Below are positions 1-8,473 of a stretch of 64,000 nt of DNA, one piece after another; the first letter of the stretch is position 1; each line of letters begins with the position of its first letter. The notes under the pieces are model-generated. The model did no database searches. It was given only the letters and a program-made list of their open reading frames with translations, and was not told where the DNA came from. A program made the translations under genes and the position numbers. This stretch comes from Castellaniella daejeonensis (lineage in GTDB: Bacteria; Pseudomonadota; Gammaproteobacteria; Burkholderiales; Burkholderiaceae_B), in assembly GCF_039523555.1 (NCBI RefSeq), contig NZ_BAAAFN010000006.1:124001-188000 (forward strand), read 5' to 3'.

Positions 1-198
1 CGCAAGTTTCTGGTCAAGCAAGGGGCCAGCGTCACCGTCGCCCAACTGGATTTATCGGGCTGCGACGACGAACTGCTGGTGTTCTCCGGCAGCCCCGACA
101 TGGCAGACCTCGCAGAACAGGCCGTTGCCCAGGCCGGGCCTGATCCCGCCGCCTGGTTGCCGGTCTACCTGAACGCCATCAAGCAAACCCGTCAGTAA
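1..198 (+). CDS. virB4: VirB4-type secretion ATPase, C-terminal end (5' truncated by window)
   Basis: Reading frame 1 is open from the first base to TAA at 196-198 and gives 65 residues. The tail 'FSGSPDMADLAEQ...DPAAWLPVYL' is the typical C-terminal segment of VirB4 ATPases, where a short 'LSG' strand is followed by an acidic helix and 'DPAxWLP'. VirB4 powers pilus biogenesis and substrate transfer at the inner membrane. The position directly upstream of virB5-virB11 agrees. The Walker motifs are outside the window, so the call rests on the tail and the context. Confidence 0.8.
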   Translation, partial: RKFLVKQGASVTVAQLDLSGCDDELLVFSGSPDMADLAEQAVAQAGPDPAAWLPVYLNAIKQTRQ

Positions 199-245
199 AT
201 CGAGCCGGTCGCACACGACCGGCCCTCTCCATAGGACACCCCATC

Positions 246-788
246 ATGCAGCATGACGCAGATCGGCTGCGGGCTGAACGCGCCCGTAGCCTGGACCAGC
301 ACCAGGCCCGGCAGGATCGGCAGGCCCACCAGGACCCCGGCTTTTACCAGCGCCTGGGCCTGGAAACACCGGCCCACGAAGTCTCAGAAGCAACCTTCAT
401 GATTTCGATCTATTGCGAACGCTGGACCCCGGAGGATATGGAACGTGGGCGATTCAGCGAAGGCATCGCCGTCATTGAACGAGAAACCGTCGATGCGGAT
501 GCGTTGCGGCGCATTGCCCAGGATCACGGCATGGATTCGCCCTCTGCCTCGGACCCACGGCATCAGCCGTACCTCTGGTTTTCGTCCTCAACACCGCGTG
601 AGGACCGCGAATATTTCGAGCAAGGTGTGCATAAGTATTACAGCCTGCACATCGATAAAGCCGATGGGCACCGCCCAGAACCGGCAGATTGGCAGCGCAT
701 CGCAGACCTGATCGGGGTGCGTTTTGACCACCCGCTACAACTGCATCCCCCGGCGCATGAACAGGAAGGCCCGGACTTATCCCTGTAA
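246..788 (+). CDS. conserved-looking hypothetical protein in the virB operon
   Basis: A 180-residue soluble protein with no signal peptide or membrane segment. The N-terminal 45 residues are highly charged and Arg/Gln rich, likely helical. The remainder contains 'YCERWTPEDMERGRF', 'YLWFSSSTPRED' and 'YYSLHI' and looks like a compact alpha/beta domain. It lies between virB4 and a lipoprotein gene in the operon direction, with GGACACC upstream of its ATG. I do not recognise the family. Position suggests a transfer accessory role, but nothing in the sequence proves one. Confidence 0.75.
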   Translation: MQHDADRLRAERARSLDQHQARQDRQAHQDPGFYQRLGLETPAHEVSEATFMISIYCERWTPEDMERGRFSEGIAVIERETVDADALRRIAQDHGMDSPSASDPRHQPYLWFSSSTPREDREYFEQGVHKYYSLHIDKADGHRPEPADWQRIADLIGVRFDHPLQLHPPAHEQEGPDLSL

Positions 789-920
789 ATCGCCCTTCCG
801 GCAGACGGAGGCCTGGGCCACAGCCTGCGTACATCCTGAAACGATCAGGACGCGCAGACTGGCTTACAAAAACCTGGGCCACACCCGACTCCGATCAACC
901 CTACCGATGAAGGACACCCC

Positions 921-1298
921 ATGAACCGACGCTACTTCCTTGCCGCCTCTGGTGCTTCCCTGCTGACACTGCTGGCCGGATGCAAGACGGACCAGGATGG
1001 GGCGAAGTTTTTGGGGTATTGGAAAGCGGACAGCAAGTATGACCCTGACGCCATTCACATCGAACGCAATGGCGATAGTTTCCTGTTCACGCTGGTGACG
1101 AAAGACCCGTTTGGCGGTGGCTATCAGATCCACAAACTGCCCGCCAAACTGGACACCTCGGCCAATATCCTGATCGTGGGCGACAAACAGATTGCCTATG
1201 ACGCAAAAGCCGATGTCATCGTCTCAAACCAGATGAAGGCCCGTCACGCAACAGAAGCCGAATTCCAGGCCATTGCCCAGACAGCCTCCCAGCCCTGA
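921..1298 (+). CDS. small lipoprotein of the transfer operon
   Basis: A 125-residue protein starting MNRRYFLAASGASLLTLLAGC: a basic n-region, hydrophobic stretch and LAGC lipobox, so cleavage at Cys21 and lipid anchoring are expected. The mature part (FLGYWKADSKYDP..., then beta-like strands) resembles small periplasmic beta-proteins. In IncW/IncN-like systems a small lipoprotein in this part of the operon is the entry-exclusion protein, but here the gene lies before virB5, not between virB5 and virB6. The exclusion role is therefore only a possibility. The start is supported by 'AAGGACACCCC' just upstream. Confidence 0.75.
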   Translation: MNRRYFLAASGASLLTLLAGCKTDQDGAKFLGYWKADSKYDPDAIHIERNGDSFLFTLVTKDPFGGGYQIHKLPAKLDTSANILIVGDKQIAYDAKADVIVSNQMKARHATEAEFQAIAQTASQP

Positions 1299-1344
1299 TC
1301 CCCTGCGCCTGTAGGCGCTTCCCTCTCCCCCTGGAGCATTCCCT

Positions 1345-2052
1345 ATGACACGCTGCAAGTCGTTTGCGGCGGGCATCGCCCTGTCCGCTGCTTTTGTGAA
1401 TTTCGCCCATGCCAGCGGCATTCCCACCGTGGATGCCGCCACCATCGCCCAACTACAGCAACAGCTACTGACCGCCAAAGATCAGTTGAAGAACCTGACC
1501 GACCAGTTGGCCACAGCCAAAAGCCAGCTTGCGGCCTTCACGCAATCCAGCGGTTACGGCAACGTCGTCGGTAACGCCGACATCCGCAACCAACTCCGGG
1601 CGGCCCTGCCCGCCAATGCGCAAGATCTGTTGAACCGTTCCGGTGAATCCAACCTGGATGGAGATGTGGGCCGCATCACTGATGAAGTCACAGCCCCGGT
1701 GAATTTCCAGGAAGATCGCCAGGCCCTATCCCGGCAATCGCTGAACATCGAGGCGACCGCCAAAGCCATGAGCGAACGGGCCTATGACTCCATGACCCGC
1801 CGCCTGGCAAACGTGGATGCCCTGCAAGACAAGATCAACCAGACCAGCAACCCCAAGGAAATCGCGGAACTGCAGGCCCGCATCCAGATCGAGCAAGCCA
1901 ACATCCAGGCGGAGCAAACCCGGATTCAGCTTGCCTCGCAGCAGTTGGAAGCGGAACGTCATCTGCTGCAAGCCCGATCCGAACAGGTATACAGCGGCTG
2001 GTTCGGAAGCAACCAGAACGACACCCCATCCGGTGCCGAAACCCAGCAATAG
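1345..2052 (+). CDS. virB5: VirB5-like minor pilin
   Basis: A 235-residue protein with a Sec signal peptide (hydrophobic residues about 8-23, cleavage after AHA). It is followed by long amphipathic helices rich in Gln, Ala and Leu ('IAQLQQQLLTAKDQLKNL', then coiled-coil 'ARIQIEQANIQAEQTRIQLASQQLEAERHL' split over residues 170-205). This helical-bundle layout is typical of VirB5/TrwJ/TraC pilus-tip proteins, which mediate adhesion to the recipient. It precedes virB6 by nine bases. TrbJ-type proteins have a similar make-up, but the gene order is that of a virB operon. Confidence 0.8.
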   Translation: MTRCKSFAAGIALSAAFVNFAHASGIPTVDAATIAQLQQQLLTAKDQLKNLTDQLATAKSQLAAFTQSSGYGNVVGNADIRNQLRAALPANAQDLLNRSGESNLDGDVGRITDEVTAPVNFQEDRQALSRQSLNIEATAKAMSERAYDSMTRRLANVDALQDKINQTSNPKEIAELQARIQIEQANIQAEQTRIQLASQQLEAERHLLQARSEQVYSGWFGSNQNDTPSGAETQQ

Positions 2053-2061
2053 GATCGTGCC

Positions 2062-3012
2062 ATGGCTGGTCTGAACCCCACAATCTCACCGCCGTCAGCA
2101 CCCAGCGACATTGCCCAATGGGTCATGGATCAGACGCAAAATGCGCTGCGAGATGCCGTCAACGGCCCCATACAGGCGCTTTTCGAGGCGCTGATGCCCG
2201 CCATTGTGGTCGGCCTGACGCTGCAATTCGTGTTCTATGCGTTTGCCCTGATGCACGGCCAGGCTGGCATGACCGTGACGGAGTTCTTTCGCAAGGCCAT
2301 CCTGGTGGTCATCGTATCCATCTTCTTCGGGGCTGGAGGCCTGTATCAGAACGACATCGCCAAAACCATGATTGCCCTGCCCGATGATGTCACCCAGATC
2401 GCCTTGGGCACCGGCAGCGTGGCTACCGAGGTGGACAAGCTGCAGACCGAAACCGGCAAGGCATCCAGCGCAATGATGGGCAAAGGCCAGAACGCCTGGT
2501 ACAACGTCCTGCCTTCCACCAAAGAAGTGCTGGTCAGCATCCTGGCCACGCTCATCAGGATCAATGCCGCCGTGGTGGGCAGCATCATCATCGTCATCGT
2601 GGTGGTCTGCAAGGTCGGCATGTCTCTGGTCGTGGCGGCAGGACCGATCTTTATTGCTGCGACCCTGTTTGAACCCACCAAACAGCTATTCAATAGCTGG
2701 GTCTCCCAGGCGCTGAACTTCGTGTTTCTGGCCTTGCTGGCAGGACTGATTTTCGGACTGCTGCTGCAACTGAACATCCAATTGATCCGGATGATCGCAG
2801 AGCAGATCAACGGTGGGGCCAAAGACATTCTGGGGCTGTTTGGTGCCCAGATTCTGGTCGGCCTGGCCAGTCTTGTCGTCATGATCATGCTGCCGGGCCT
2901 GGCTGCGGGTCTGTCCAACGGCTTCGGTGCCCGCCTGGGTATCGGCTCCGCTGCCCACGGCGCGTTTTCTCTCCTGCGCATCCGCAGCCTGCTGCGGCCT
3001 CGCGTCCGCTAA
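2062..3012 (+). CDS. virB6: VirB6-like inner-membrane channel protein
   Basis: A 316-residue polytopic membrane protein. Hydrophobic segments lie near residues 45-65, 80-100, 165-205, 210-250 and 260-290. The central 'LVVAAGPIFIAATLFEPTKQLFNSWVSQALN' region (quoted in two parts: LVVAAGPIFIAATLF and PTKQLFNSWVSQ) contains the conserved Trp and the 'GP(I/L)FI..' motif of VirB6/TrbL proteins. It forms part of the inner-membrane translocation pore. The gene follows virB5 and precedes virB7. Confidence 0.88.
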   Translation: MAGLNPTISPPSAPSDIAQWVMDQTQNALRDAVNGPIQALFEALMPAIVVGLTLQFVFYAFALMHGQAGMTVTEFFRKAILVVIVSIFFGAGGLYQNDIAKTMIALPDDVTQIALGTGSVATEVDKLQTETGKASSAMMGKGQNAWYNVLPSTKEVLVSILATLIRINAAVVGSIIIVIVVVCKVGMSLVVAAGPIFIAATLFEPTKQLFNSWVSQALNFVFLALLAGLIFGLLLQLNIQLIRMIAEQINGGAKDILGLFGAQILVGLASLVVMIMLPGLAAGLSNGFGARLGIGSAAHGAFSLLRIRSLLRPRVR

Positions 3013-3108
3013 GTCCTCCTGCCGTCCAGCCACACCGCTGGCCCCCGGCAACCCATCCCCTCCACCGTCATGGCCCGCCGCGCCCGGCAGGCCTGGAGTC
3101 CTTTACCC

Positions 3109-3258
3109 ATGAAATCCCTCATCGCCACGCTGACCCTGGCGGGGCTGCTGGCTGGCTGCGCCTTTCATGCGCCCCAGCCACCGCTGCCGCCCGACTCACC
3201 CCGCGTCCCGGTCAATGCCACGCCCCCCACCTTCCAGGGAGACATGAACCATGGCTGA
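3109..3258 (+). CDS. virB7: VirB7-like outer-membrane lipoprotein
   Basis: A 49-residue product: MKSLIATLTLAGLLAGC forms a lipoprotein signal with LAGC lipobox (Cys17), then a short proline-rich tail. VirB7 lipoproteins of this size anchor the VirB9-VirB10 core complex in the outer membrane. An upstream in-frame ATG exists at 3070, but it would place basic residues before the signal, so 3109 is preferred. The stop overlaps the first codons of virB8 by eight bases, which suggests translational coupling. Confidence 0.8.
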   Translation: MKSLIATLTLAGLLAGCAFHAPQPPLPPDSPRVPVNATPPTFQGDMNHG

Positions 3259-3937
3259 CACGCTCAAATCCGAAGACATCGCCGCCTACCTGGAACAATC
3301 CAGGGGCCTGGAACGGGACCACCTGGGCGAACTCATCACCAGCCGTAAACGCGCCTGGCAAGTGGCCTGCGGTGCAGGCATTCTGGCGCTGGCTGCGGTC
3401 GGGGCCGTCATCGGCCTGACGCCGTTAAAGCAGCCGCCTGAAATGTATGTGGTGCGGGTCAATGATTCGACTGGTGCCATCGAGCATGTCAGCAGCCTGG
3501 GCCAGCCCCTGGAGGACTACGGCGAACGCATCGCCAAGTATTTCCTCAACAGCTATGTCCTGAACTGCGAAGGCTATAGCTGGCAGACCATCCAGGAACA
3601 ATTCGACACCTGCGCCCTGCTGTCGTCGCCCCCCATCCAGACGGCCTACGGCAAACGCTTTGAGGGGCCACAGGCTGTCACCACGCGCCTGGGCACCCAG
3701 GGCACGGTAGACATACAGGTTCATTCGATCACGCTGGGGGCCAATCAGGCCGCCATCGTCCGTTTCACCAAAACCGAACGCGATGTGAACACGGGCGATG
3801 TCACGCAAGTCAGCCACCTGATTGCCACCATGGCCTATGAGTACGCCGATGTGCCGCTGACCGAAGCGGTCGCCCGGCGCAATCCCCTGGGCTTTCAAGT
3901 CACGCGCTATGACCTGGCCGCCGATCTGTCGCGCTAA
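3251..3937 (+). CDS. virB8: VirB8 inner-membrane assembly factor
   Basis: A 228-residue bitopic protein with a cytoplasmic N-terminus, one membrane helix at about residues 36-56, and a periplasmic NTF2-like domain ('PPEMYVVRVNDSTG', 'YFLNSYVLNCEGY', then the beta sheet ending 'NPLGFQVTRYDLAADL'). The terminal 'NPLGFQVTxYxxD' is a signature of VirB8/TrwG. VirB8 nucleates assembly of the secretion channel by contacting VirB9 and VirB10. The ATG lies inside the end of virB7. Confidence 0.92.
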   Translation: MADTLKSEDIAAYLEQSRGLERDHLGELITSRKRAWQVACGAGILALAAVGAVIGLTPLKQPPEMYVVRVNDSTGAIEHVSSLGQPLEDYGERIAKYFLNSYVLNCEGYSWQTIQEQFDTCALLSSPPIQTAYGKRFEGPQAVTTRLGTQGTVDIQVHSITLGANQAAIVRFTKTERDVNTGDVTQVSHLIATMAYEYADVPLTEAVARRNPLGFQVTRYDLAADLSR

Positions 3938-3965
3938 ACGCCCGGTGCATCCGAAGGAATCCCCC

Positions 3966-4802
3966 ATGAACACACTCCTGCTCAGGCGGCATGCCCTGGC
4001 ATGCGCCCTGGGCCTGGCACTCAATCTGACCCTGAGCGCCAGCGCCCTGGCCCTGGAATACCCCCGATCCGCACAGCGGGACCACCGTGTGCGCTATGTG
4101 AACTACAACGCCGCCGATGTCATCCAGCTGGATGCCGTGATTGGTGTCGCCACCCATATCGTGCTGGCCCCTGATGAACGCTACGTCTATCACGTTTTTG
4201 GCGACAGCAAGGCCTATGCCTTCACCTACAAGGACAATCACCTGTTTTTCAAGCCGACCGCCCAGGACGCAAACACCAATCTCATCGTCGTGACCAATCG
4301 GCATGATTACAGCTTTCGGCTGTCCTACAGCGACCAGCGCAACGCCCCGGCCCTCTACAAACTGGTCATCCGATACCCCGAAACCGCAGCCAAAGTGCGG
4401 GATCAGGCTGCTCGTCAAGCGGCCATCGAGCGATCTCTGCAAGCCACCGGCATGCCGGTGAACTGGCAGGCCTACACACGCAGCGGCGACACCAGCATTG
4501 CGCCCGTCCACGCCTGGGACGATGGTCGTCAGACCTGGCTGCAATTTGCGCCAGGGGCAGACATCCCGGCGGTCTATCGCGTCACCCCAGACGGTCAGGA
4601 AGTCCTGACCAACTACCACATGGCCGATGACCGGACGATGGTGCTGCATCGCACCTCGGCGCTGTGGCACCTGCGCCTGGGTGAATTGGTGCTGGCCATC
4701 CATAACGAAACCTACAGCGCCACGACAGTGCCGCCCGATACCGGGACCACGTCACCGGCAGTGCGACGCCGGGTGAAGGGCATCTCAAGGAATACACCAT
4801 GA
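3966..4802 (+). CDS. virB9: VirB9 outer-membrane core complex protein
   Basis: A 278-residue secreted protein: signal peptide MNTLLLRRHALACALGLALN... with cleavage near ALA (residue 29), followed by 'YPRSAQRDHRVRYVNYNAADV', the usual VirB9 N-terminus. The C-terminal half ('TWLQFAPGADIPAVYRV', 'VLTNYHMADDRTMVLHRT') is the VirB7-binding beta-sandwich. The chosen ATG follows AAGGAATCCCCC; a longer frame from 3909 would destroy the signal peptide. The stop overlaps the virB10 start as ATGA. Confidence 0.92.
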   Translation: MNTLLLRRHALACALGLALNLTLSASALALEYPRSAQRDHRVRYVNYNAADVIQLDAVIGVATHIVLAPDERYVYHVFGDSKAYAFTYKDNHLFFKPTAQDANTNLIVVTNRHDYSFRLSYSDQRNAPALYKLVIRYPETAAKVRDQAARQAAIERSLQATGMPVNWQAYTRSGDTSIAPVHAWDDGRQTWLQFAPGADIPAVYRVTPDGQEVLTNYHMADDRTMVLHRTSALWHLRLGELVLAIHNETYSATTVPPDTGTTSPAVRRRVKGISRNTP

Positions 4803-5926
4803 CCACTGATCCGAACATCCCCCCCTCGGGCGATGGCACGACGGCACCCCACGAACAAAACCAGCTCCCCTTGAACCTGGATCGGGAACCCACGGACCTG
4901 GAAACGGCGGGGCGCAGCGCCCCACGCGGTGCCCGCGCCTTTCTCTGGCTCACCATCCTGATTGCGCTGGCCATTGCAGCGGGAACCCTGTTCAAGGTCT
5001 GGCACCGCGAATCCGCACCACAGACTGACCCCGGTCGGGACGGGGAACGCAGCGGCATTGCCAACCGCCTCAAAGCCCCAAAGGTCGAACGACCTGCGCC
5101 ACCGCCCAAGCGTGAGGCGCCGCCACCGCCTGCCGTCCAGGCGCGTACCTACTACGTCCCGCCACCCGCACCGACTCCGCCGCCTGCGGTCGATGAAGTG
5201 GCACAGCGCAGGCTGGACAGCCCGCTGACCGAATCCGCAGCAGACAGCGGCACCAGCCAGACGGTCAGCGGCCCACTGGCCGATGCAGGGCCGCTGGCCG
5301 ACAAGCTGCGCCCCCCGGAACTGGCCCCCTCGGTCGCCGGGCAGTTGGGCAACCGAAACTTCCTGCTCACGCAAGGCACGATGATTGACTGCACCTTGCA
5401 GACCAAGCTGGTCAGCACCCAGGCCGGTCTGCTGACTTGCCTGGCCACCCACGATGTCATGAGCACCAACGGCAAGGTCAAGCTGATCGACGCGGGCACC
5501 AAATTCACCGGCTACCAGTCGGGAGGCATCGACCAAGGACAAGGCCGGGCCTTCATCACCTGGAACCGGCTGGAAACGCCTGCTGGCGTCATCGTCAATC
5601 TGGGTTCGCCCGGCACCGGCCCGCTGGGTGAAGCAGGGGTTGATGGCCATATCGACAACCATTTTTGGGAACGCTTCGGCAATGCCATCTTGCTGTCGCT
5701 GGTGGGCGACCTGGGGGCGTGGGCGGCCAACCAGGGACAGTCCGGCAACAACAACGTCCATTTCGACAACACCCGCGAAGGCAGTCAGGAAGTCATCGCC
5801 AAGATTCTGGAAAAGTCGCTCGACATCCCCCCAACCCTTTACAAGAATCAAGGTACGCGCATCGGCATCATGGTGGCCCGCGACCTGGATTTCAGCCATG
5901 TCTATGACCTCGAACCCATCCACTGA
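4799..5926 (+). CDS. virB10: VirB10 core complex / energy transducer
   Basis: A 375-residue protein with a cytoplasmic N-terminus, one membrane helix (about residues 47-66) and a proline-rich periplasmic linker (PPPKREAPPPPAV...PPPAPTPPP). The C-terminal beta-barrel domain has 'NFLLTQGTMIDCTLQTKLVS', 'GLLTCLATHDVMS' and 'GVDGHIDNHFWERFG', all signature blocks of VirB10/TrbI. It spans both membranes and forms the outer-membrane pore with VirB7 and VirB9. The start overlaps virB9 by four bases and the end overlaps the chosen virB11 start by 23 bases. Confidence 0.94.
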   Translation: MTTDPNIPPSGDGTTAPHEQNQLPLNLDREPTDLETAGRSAPRGARAFLWLTILIALAIAAGTLFKVWHRESAPQTDPGRDGERSGIANRLKAPKVERPAPPPKREAPPPPAVQARTYYVPPPAPTPPPAVDEVAQRRLDSPLTESAADSGTSQTVSGPLADAGPLADKLRPPELAPSVAGQLGNRNFLLTQGTMIDCTLQTKLVSTQAGLLTCLATHDVMSTNGKVKLIDAGTKFTGYQSGGIDQGQGRAFITWNRLETPAGVIVNLGSPGTGPLGEAGVDGHIDNHFWERFGNAILLSLVGDLGAWAANQGQSGNNNVHFDNTREGSQEVIAKILEKSLDIPPTLYKNQGTRIGIMVARDLDFSHVYDLEPIH

Positions 5927-6953
5927 GCCGCGCCCCTTTGATCGGGCGATTGCTGTCAACACGTTTTTGCGGCCACTGGCCGCGCACCTGGACGATGCAG
6001 CCGTCACGGAAATCGCCATTGTGCGGCCCGGTGAGTGCTACAGCCGGGTGCGGGGTGCCTGGGTGCTGCACGAATGCCCCAGCCTGACCTACCCGCATCT
6101 GGAGGCGCTGGCGACTGCCCTGGCGGCCTACAACCACATGGCGAAATCACCCATCCTGTCGGTCGTGCTGCCAGGCGGTGAACGCGGCCAGATTGTGCAG
6201 CCTCCGGCCTGCATTGACGGCACCCTGGCCATCAACATCCGCAAGCATGCCCAGGCGGCGTTTACCCTGGAGACGCTGCAAGCCCAGGGCGCTTTTGATG
6301 CCGTCGATGATGCAGCGGCCCGGGCCGCTGCGGGCGGCATGTCGCCCATTGACCAGAACCTGCTGAAACTCAAGGCCAGCGGCAACATCCCGGCCTTCCT
6401 GCATGCAGCCATCCTCGCCCGTAAAAACATTGTGGTCGCGGGTGCCACCGGCTCGGGCAAAACCACCTTCGCCCGCTCACTCATTGACCGGGTGCCGGTC
6501 GATGAACGACTGATCACCATCGAGGACACGCATGAGCTGATGCTGCCCCGGCACCGCAACCGGATTCATCTGATGTATGGCGGCGTCCGGGGCCGGGTAT
6601 CGGCCACCGATGCCCTGGCGGCCTGCATGCGCTTGTCGCCAGACCGGATCTTTCTGGCAGAGTTGCGCGGCCCCGAAACCTGGGACTACCTGGCGGCACT
6701 GAACACCGGCCACCCTGGATCAGTGACCACCACCCATGCCAACAGTGCCGCCGACACGTTTGACCGCATGGCGGTGCTGATCAAACAGTCGCCCACAGGC
6801 GGCAATCTGGACCTCGCAACCATCCAGGCGTTTCTACGCCATACCGTGGACGTCGTGCTGTATTTCGAGCGTTTCCAGTTGAAGGAACTCTGGTTTACAC
6901 CACACGCGGCACTGCTGGACACGCCAGCACCCGCCGCACTGCAAACCTGCTGA
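5904..6953 (+). CDS. virB11: VirB11 hexameric traffic ATPase
   Basis: A 349-residue cytoplasmic ATPase. Walker A is GATGSGKT at residues 180-187; then come 'LITIEDTHEL' (Asp box), 'LRGPETWDYL' (Walker B region) and 'HPGSVTTTHANS' (His box). This is the full set of VirB11/PulE-family motifs, and the length fits the family. The frame is open further upstream to 5628, but 5904 (ATG ACC TCG) gives a normal N-terminus and overlaps the end of virB10 by 23 bases. It switches the machine between pilus building and DNA transfer. Confidence 0.93.
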   Translation: MTSNPSTEPRPFDRAIAVNTFLRPLAAHLDDAAVTEIAIVRPGECYSRVRGAWVLHECPSLTYPHLEALATALAAYNHMAKSPILSVVLPGGERGQIVQPPACIDGTLAINIRKHAQAAFTLETLQAQGAFDAVDDAAARAAAGGMSPIDQNLLKLKASGNIPAFLHAAILARKNIVVAGATGSGKTTFARSLIDRVPVDERLITIEDTHELMLPRHRNRIHLMYGGVRGRVSATDALAACMRLSPDRIFLAELRGPETWDYLAALNTGHPGSVTTTHANSAADTFDRMAVLIKQSPTGGNLDLATIQAFLRHTVDVVLYFERFQLKELWFTPHAALLDTPAPAALQTC

Positions 6954-6960
6954 TCCCCCT

Positions 6961-6984
6961 GGGTGCCGGGCACTGCCGGCACCC
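6961..6984 (+). terminator. GC hairpin closing the virB operon
   Basis: Seven bases after the virB11 stop there is a perfect 9-bp stem (GGGTGCCGG / CCGGCACCC) with a 6-base loop. It is followed by a C/T-rich stretch rather than a clean U run, so it may be a weak intrinsic terminator or an mRNA 3'-end stabiliser. Confidence 0.5.
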
Positions 6985-7073
6985 GTCCTGTCACCTTCTT
7001 TTCCCCTGACCCCGCGTGAGGCCTTGTTCACGAATCCGGCAGGCCTTGGGCGGGCCTGTCTGGAGCATTTCCC

Positions 7074-7991
7074 ATGACCGCACCCACCCGCCTGCCCTTC
7101 CAGCGGGCCAGCTCTGTGCTGCGCCTGTCCGCCGCTATGCAACGCGCCCAGCAAAAGGCCCAGCAAGCGATTGCCGCCGCCGCTGAAAAAGAGGCCCACA
7201 CTCCGGCCCCCTTCATCGTGCCCGGCATCAACGAAACGGCCCGCGCCATCCCCAACTACATCGCCCGCAGTTCCATCTTTGCCCCGGTGCGGCGCGGCTG
7301 GCGTCCCCTGCACGATGACACGGTGTTTTTGGAAGGCAGCAACATTCTGCTCAAAGGCTCGGGCAAGCAACTGACCGAAGACCACGCCGACATCTGGATG
7401 CATGCCATGTTCCTGCAAACCACGGCACTGCTGGGCGAAGCGCCCTCCATCAACCGGGCGGATTTCCTGCGCGGCATGGGCAGGCCCACCGGAGGCAGCG
7501 CCTATGAATGGCTGCACGAAGGCATGAAAGACCTGGCCCGTTTTACCCTGTGCATCGAGGCCAGGCGCAAAGACGGCTCGGTGAAATACAGCTACGGCAA
7601 TCATCCATCAGCCCGTGTGCTGGCCATGATCGGCGGATTCGATTACGACGAACGCAGCGGCAGCTATACGATCTACGCCGACCCACGCTGGGCGCAAATC
7701 TTCGGCAATCGTGAATACGCTCTGCTGGACTGGAGCAAACGCCTGCAAATGCGCCACGACCTGTCCAAAAGCCTGCAACGGCTGATCGGCACATCCGCCG
7801 ATATGCAGCAGAAATACAGCCTGGACATCCTGAAGGATCGCGCCCAATACACCGGACGGATGCGTGATTTCAAAGCCAGCCTGGAACGCAGCCTGGCCGA
7901 ATTGGAAGCCCTGGAAGTGATCGCAGCCCCCCGTATCGAGGCGGCAAGCCGGGGCCACGAACAGGCGGTCTGGACCCGCCTGGACCGCTGA
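7074..7991 (+). CDS. trfA: TrfA-family plasmid replication initiator
   Basis: A 305-residue protein with the TrfA pattern: a basic helical N-terminus (about residues 10-40), then 'PNYIARSSIFAPVRRG' (60-75), 'LKGSGKQLTEDHADIW' (93-108) and 'RADFLRGMGRPTGGSAYEW'. TrfA (IncP RK2) binds iterons at oriV and loads the replicative helicase with DnaA. An iteron array with DnaA boxes begins seven bases after the stop codon, which strongly supports the role. Only one start fits; shorter TrfA forms in IncP use internal starts, and candidate Met codons exist here, but I cannot tell whether they are used. Confidence 0.88.
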   Translation: MTAPTRLPFQRASSVLRLSAAMQRAQQKAQQAIAAAAEKEAHTPAPFIVPGINETARAIPNYIARSSIFAPVRRGWRPLHDDTVFLEGSNILLKGSGKQLTEDHADIWMHAMFLQTTALLGEAPSINRADFLRGMGRPTGGSAYEWLHEGMKDLARFTLCIEARRKDGSVKYSYGNHPSARVLAMIGGFDYDERSGSYTIYADPRWAQIFGNREYALLDWSKRLQMRHDLSKSLQRLIGTSADMQQKYSLDILKDRAQYTGRMRDFKASLERSLAELEALEVIAAPRIEAASRGHEQAVWTRLDR

Positions 7992-8068
7992 ATCTGCATC
8001 GGCATAGCATCGCGCCCTGCTCTGCCAGCGAACCAAATCGCGGCAAGACCAAGCCGCAAATTGGCCTG

Positions 8069-8093
8069 AAATTGGTCAATCATTGATCAATTT
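8069..8093. promoter_or_regulatory. 25-bp near-perfect palindrome beside oriV
   Basis: AAATTGGTCAAT and ATTGATCAATTT meet around a single C, with one base-pair mismatch between the arms. It lies between the degenerate iteron and the first DnaA box. It may be an operator for a replication or segregation regulator; the partner protein is unknown. Confidence 0.5.
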
Positions 8094-8119
8094 CAGCTTG
8101 TGGATAAGTCACTCCAGCC

Positions 8120-8200
8120 ATCGTCATAACATCGCGTCTGCATCGTCATAGCATCGCGGGTTATCGTCATAACATCGCGCTTTATCGTCATAACATCGCG
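8120..8200 (+). repeat. oriV iterons, 4 copies
   Basis: Consensus ATCGTCATAACATCGCG at 8120-8136, 8142-8158 (one change), 8163-8179 and 8184-8200, starts 21-22 bp apart, i.e. two helical turns. The same-face spacing and the adjacent TrfA gene mark them as initiator-binding iterons. Confidence 0.9.
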
Positions 8201-8473
8201 CCCCTGATGGCTGAAAGCCTTTATTCATGCGGTTTTCCAGCCATCAAAACGCCTTCTACCTTATTTCTACCTTTCTTCTACCAGAAGCGACCTGTGGATA
8301 AGTCTTTCGCCTACCCACACTGATCGCAGCACACCCCGTCCGTCTCCATCCGCCACACCGGGCAGCCGACTGGTGGCGGCTGGGGTTCAGCAACGGAGCG
8401 ACATCTGCCCATCCGGGCCCCCCTTCTCAATCCTCACGACCGCCCTTCCAAGCGACAGGGCAAAGGAGTTCTC

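Larger units (their letters stand above)
7998..8301. other. origin of vegetative replication (oriV)
   Basis: The segment after trfA contains all the usual parts of an iteron origin. Four 17-bp direct repeats lie at 8120-8200 and a degenerate fifth copy (two mismatches) at 7998-8014. Perfect DnaA boxes (TGTGGATAA) lie at 8099-8107 and 8293-8301, and a near-perfect palindrome at 8069-8093. A pyrimidine-rich stretch with three TTCTACC-type repeats at 8253-8282 is a candidate melting region. Function is inferred from layout. Confidence 0.85.

Noticed and set aside
8120..8200. CRISPR array
   Set aside because: Repeats are 17 bp with 4-5 bp spacers and lie beside an initiator gene; they are iterons. 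No CRISPR array was seen anywhere.
8302..8473. oriT in the gap before the stb-like genes
   Set aside because: One imperfect hairpin (CCGCCAC...GTGGCGG) is present, but this site would make transfer genes enter early or split them; the 20.2-20.7 kb region fits better. Not excluded.
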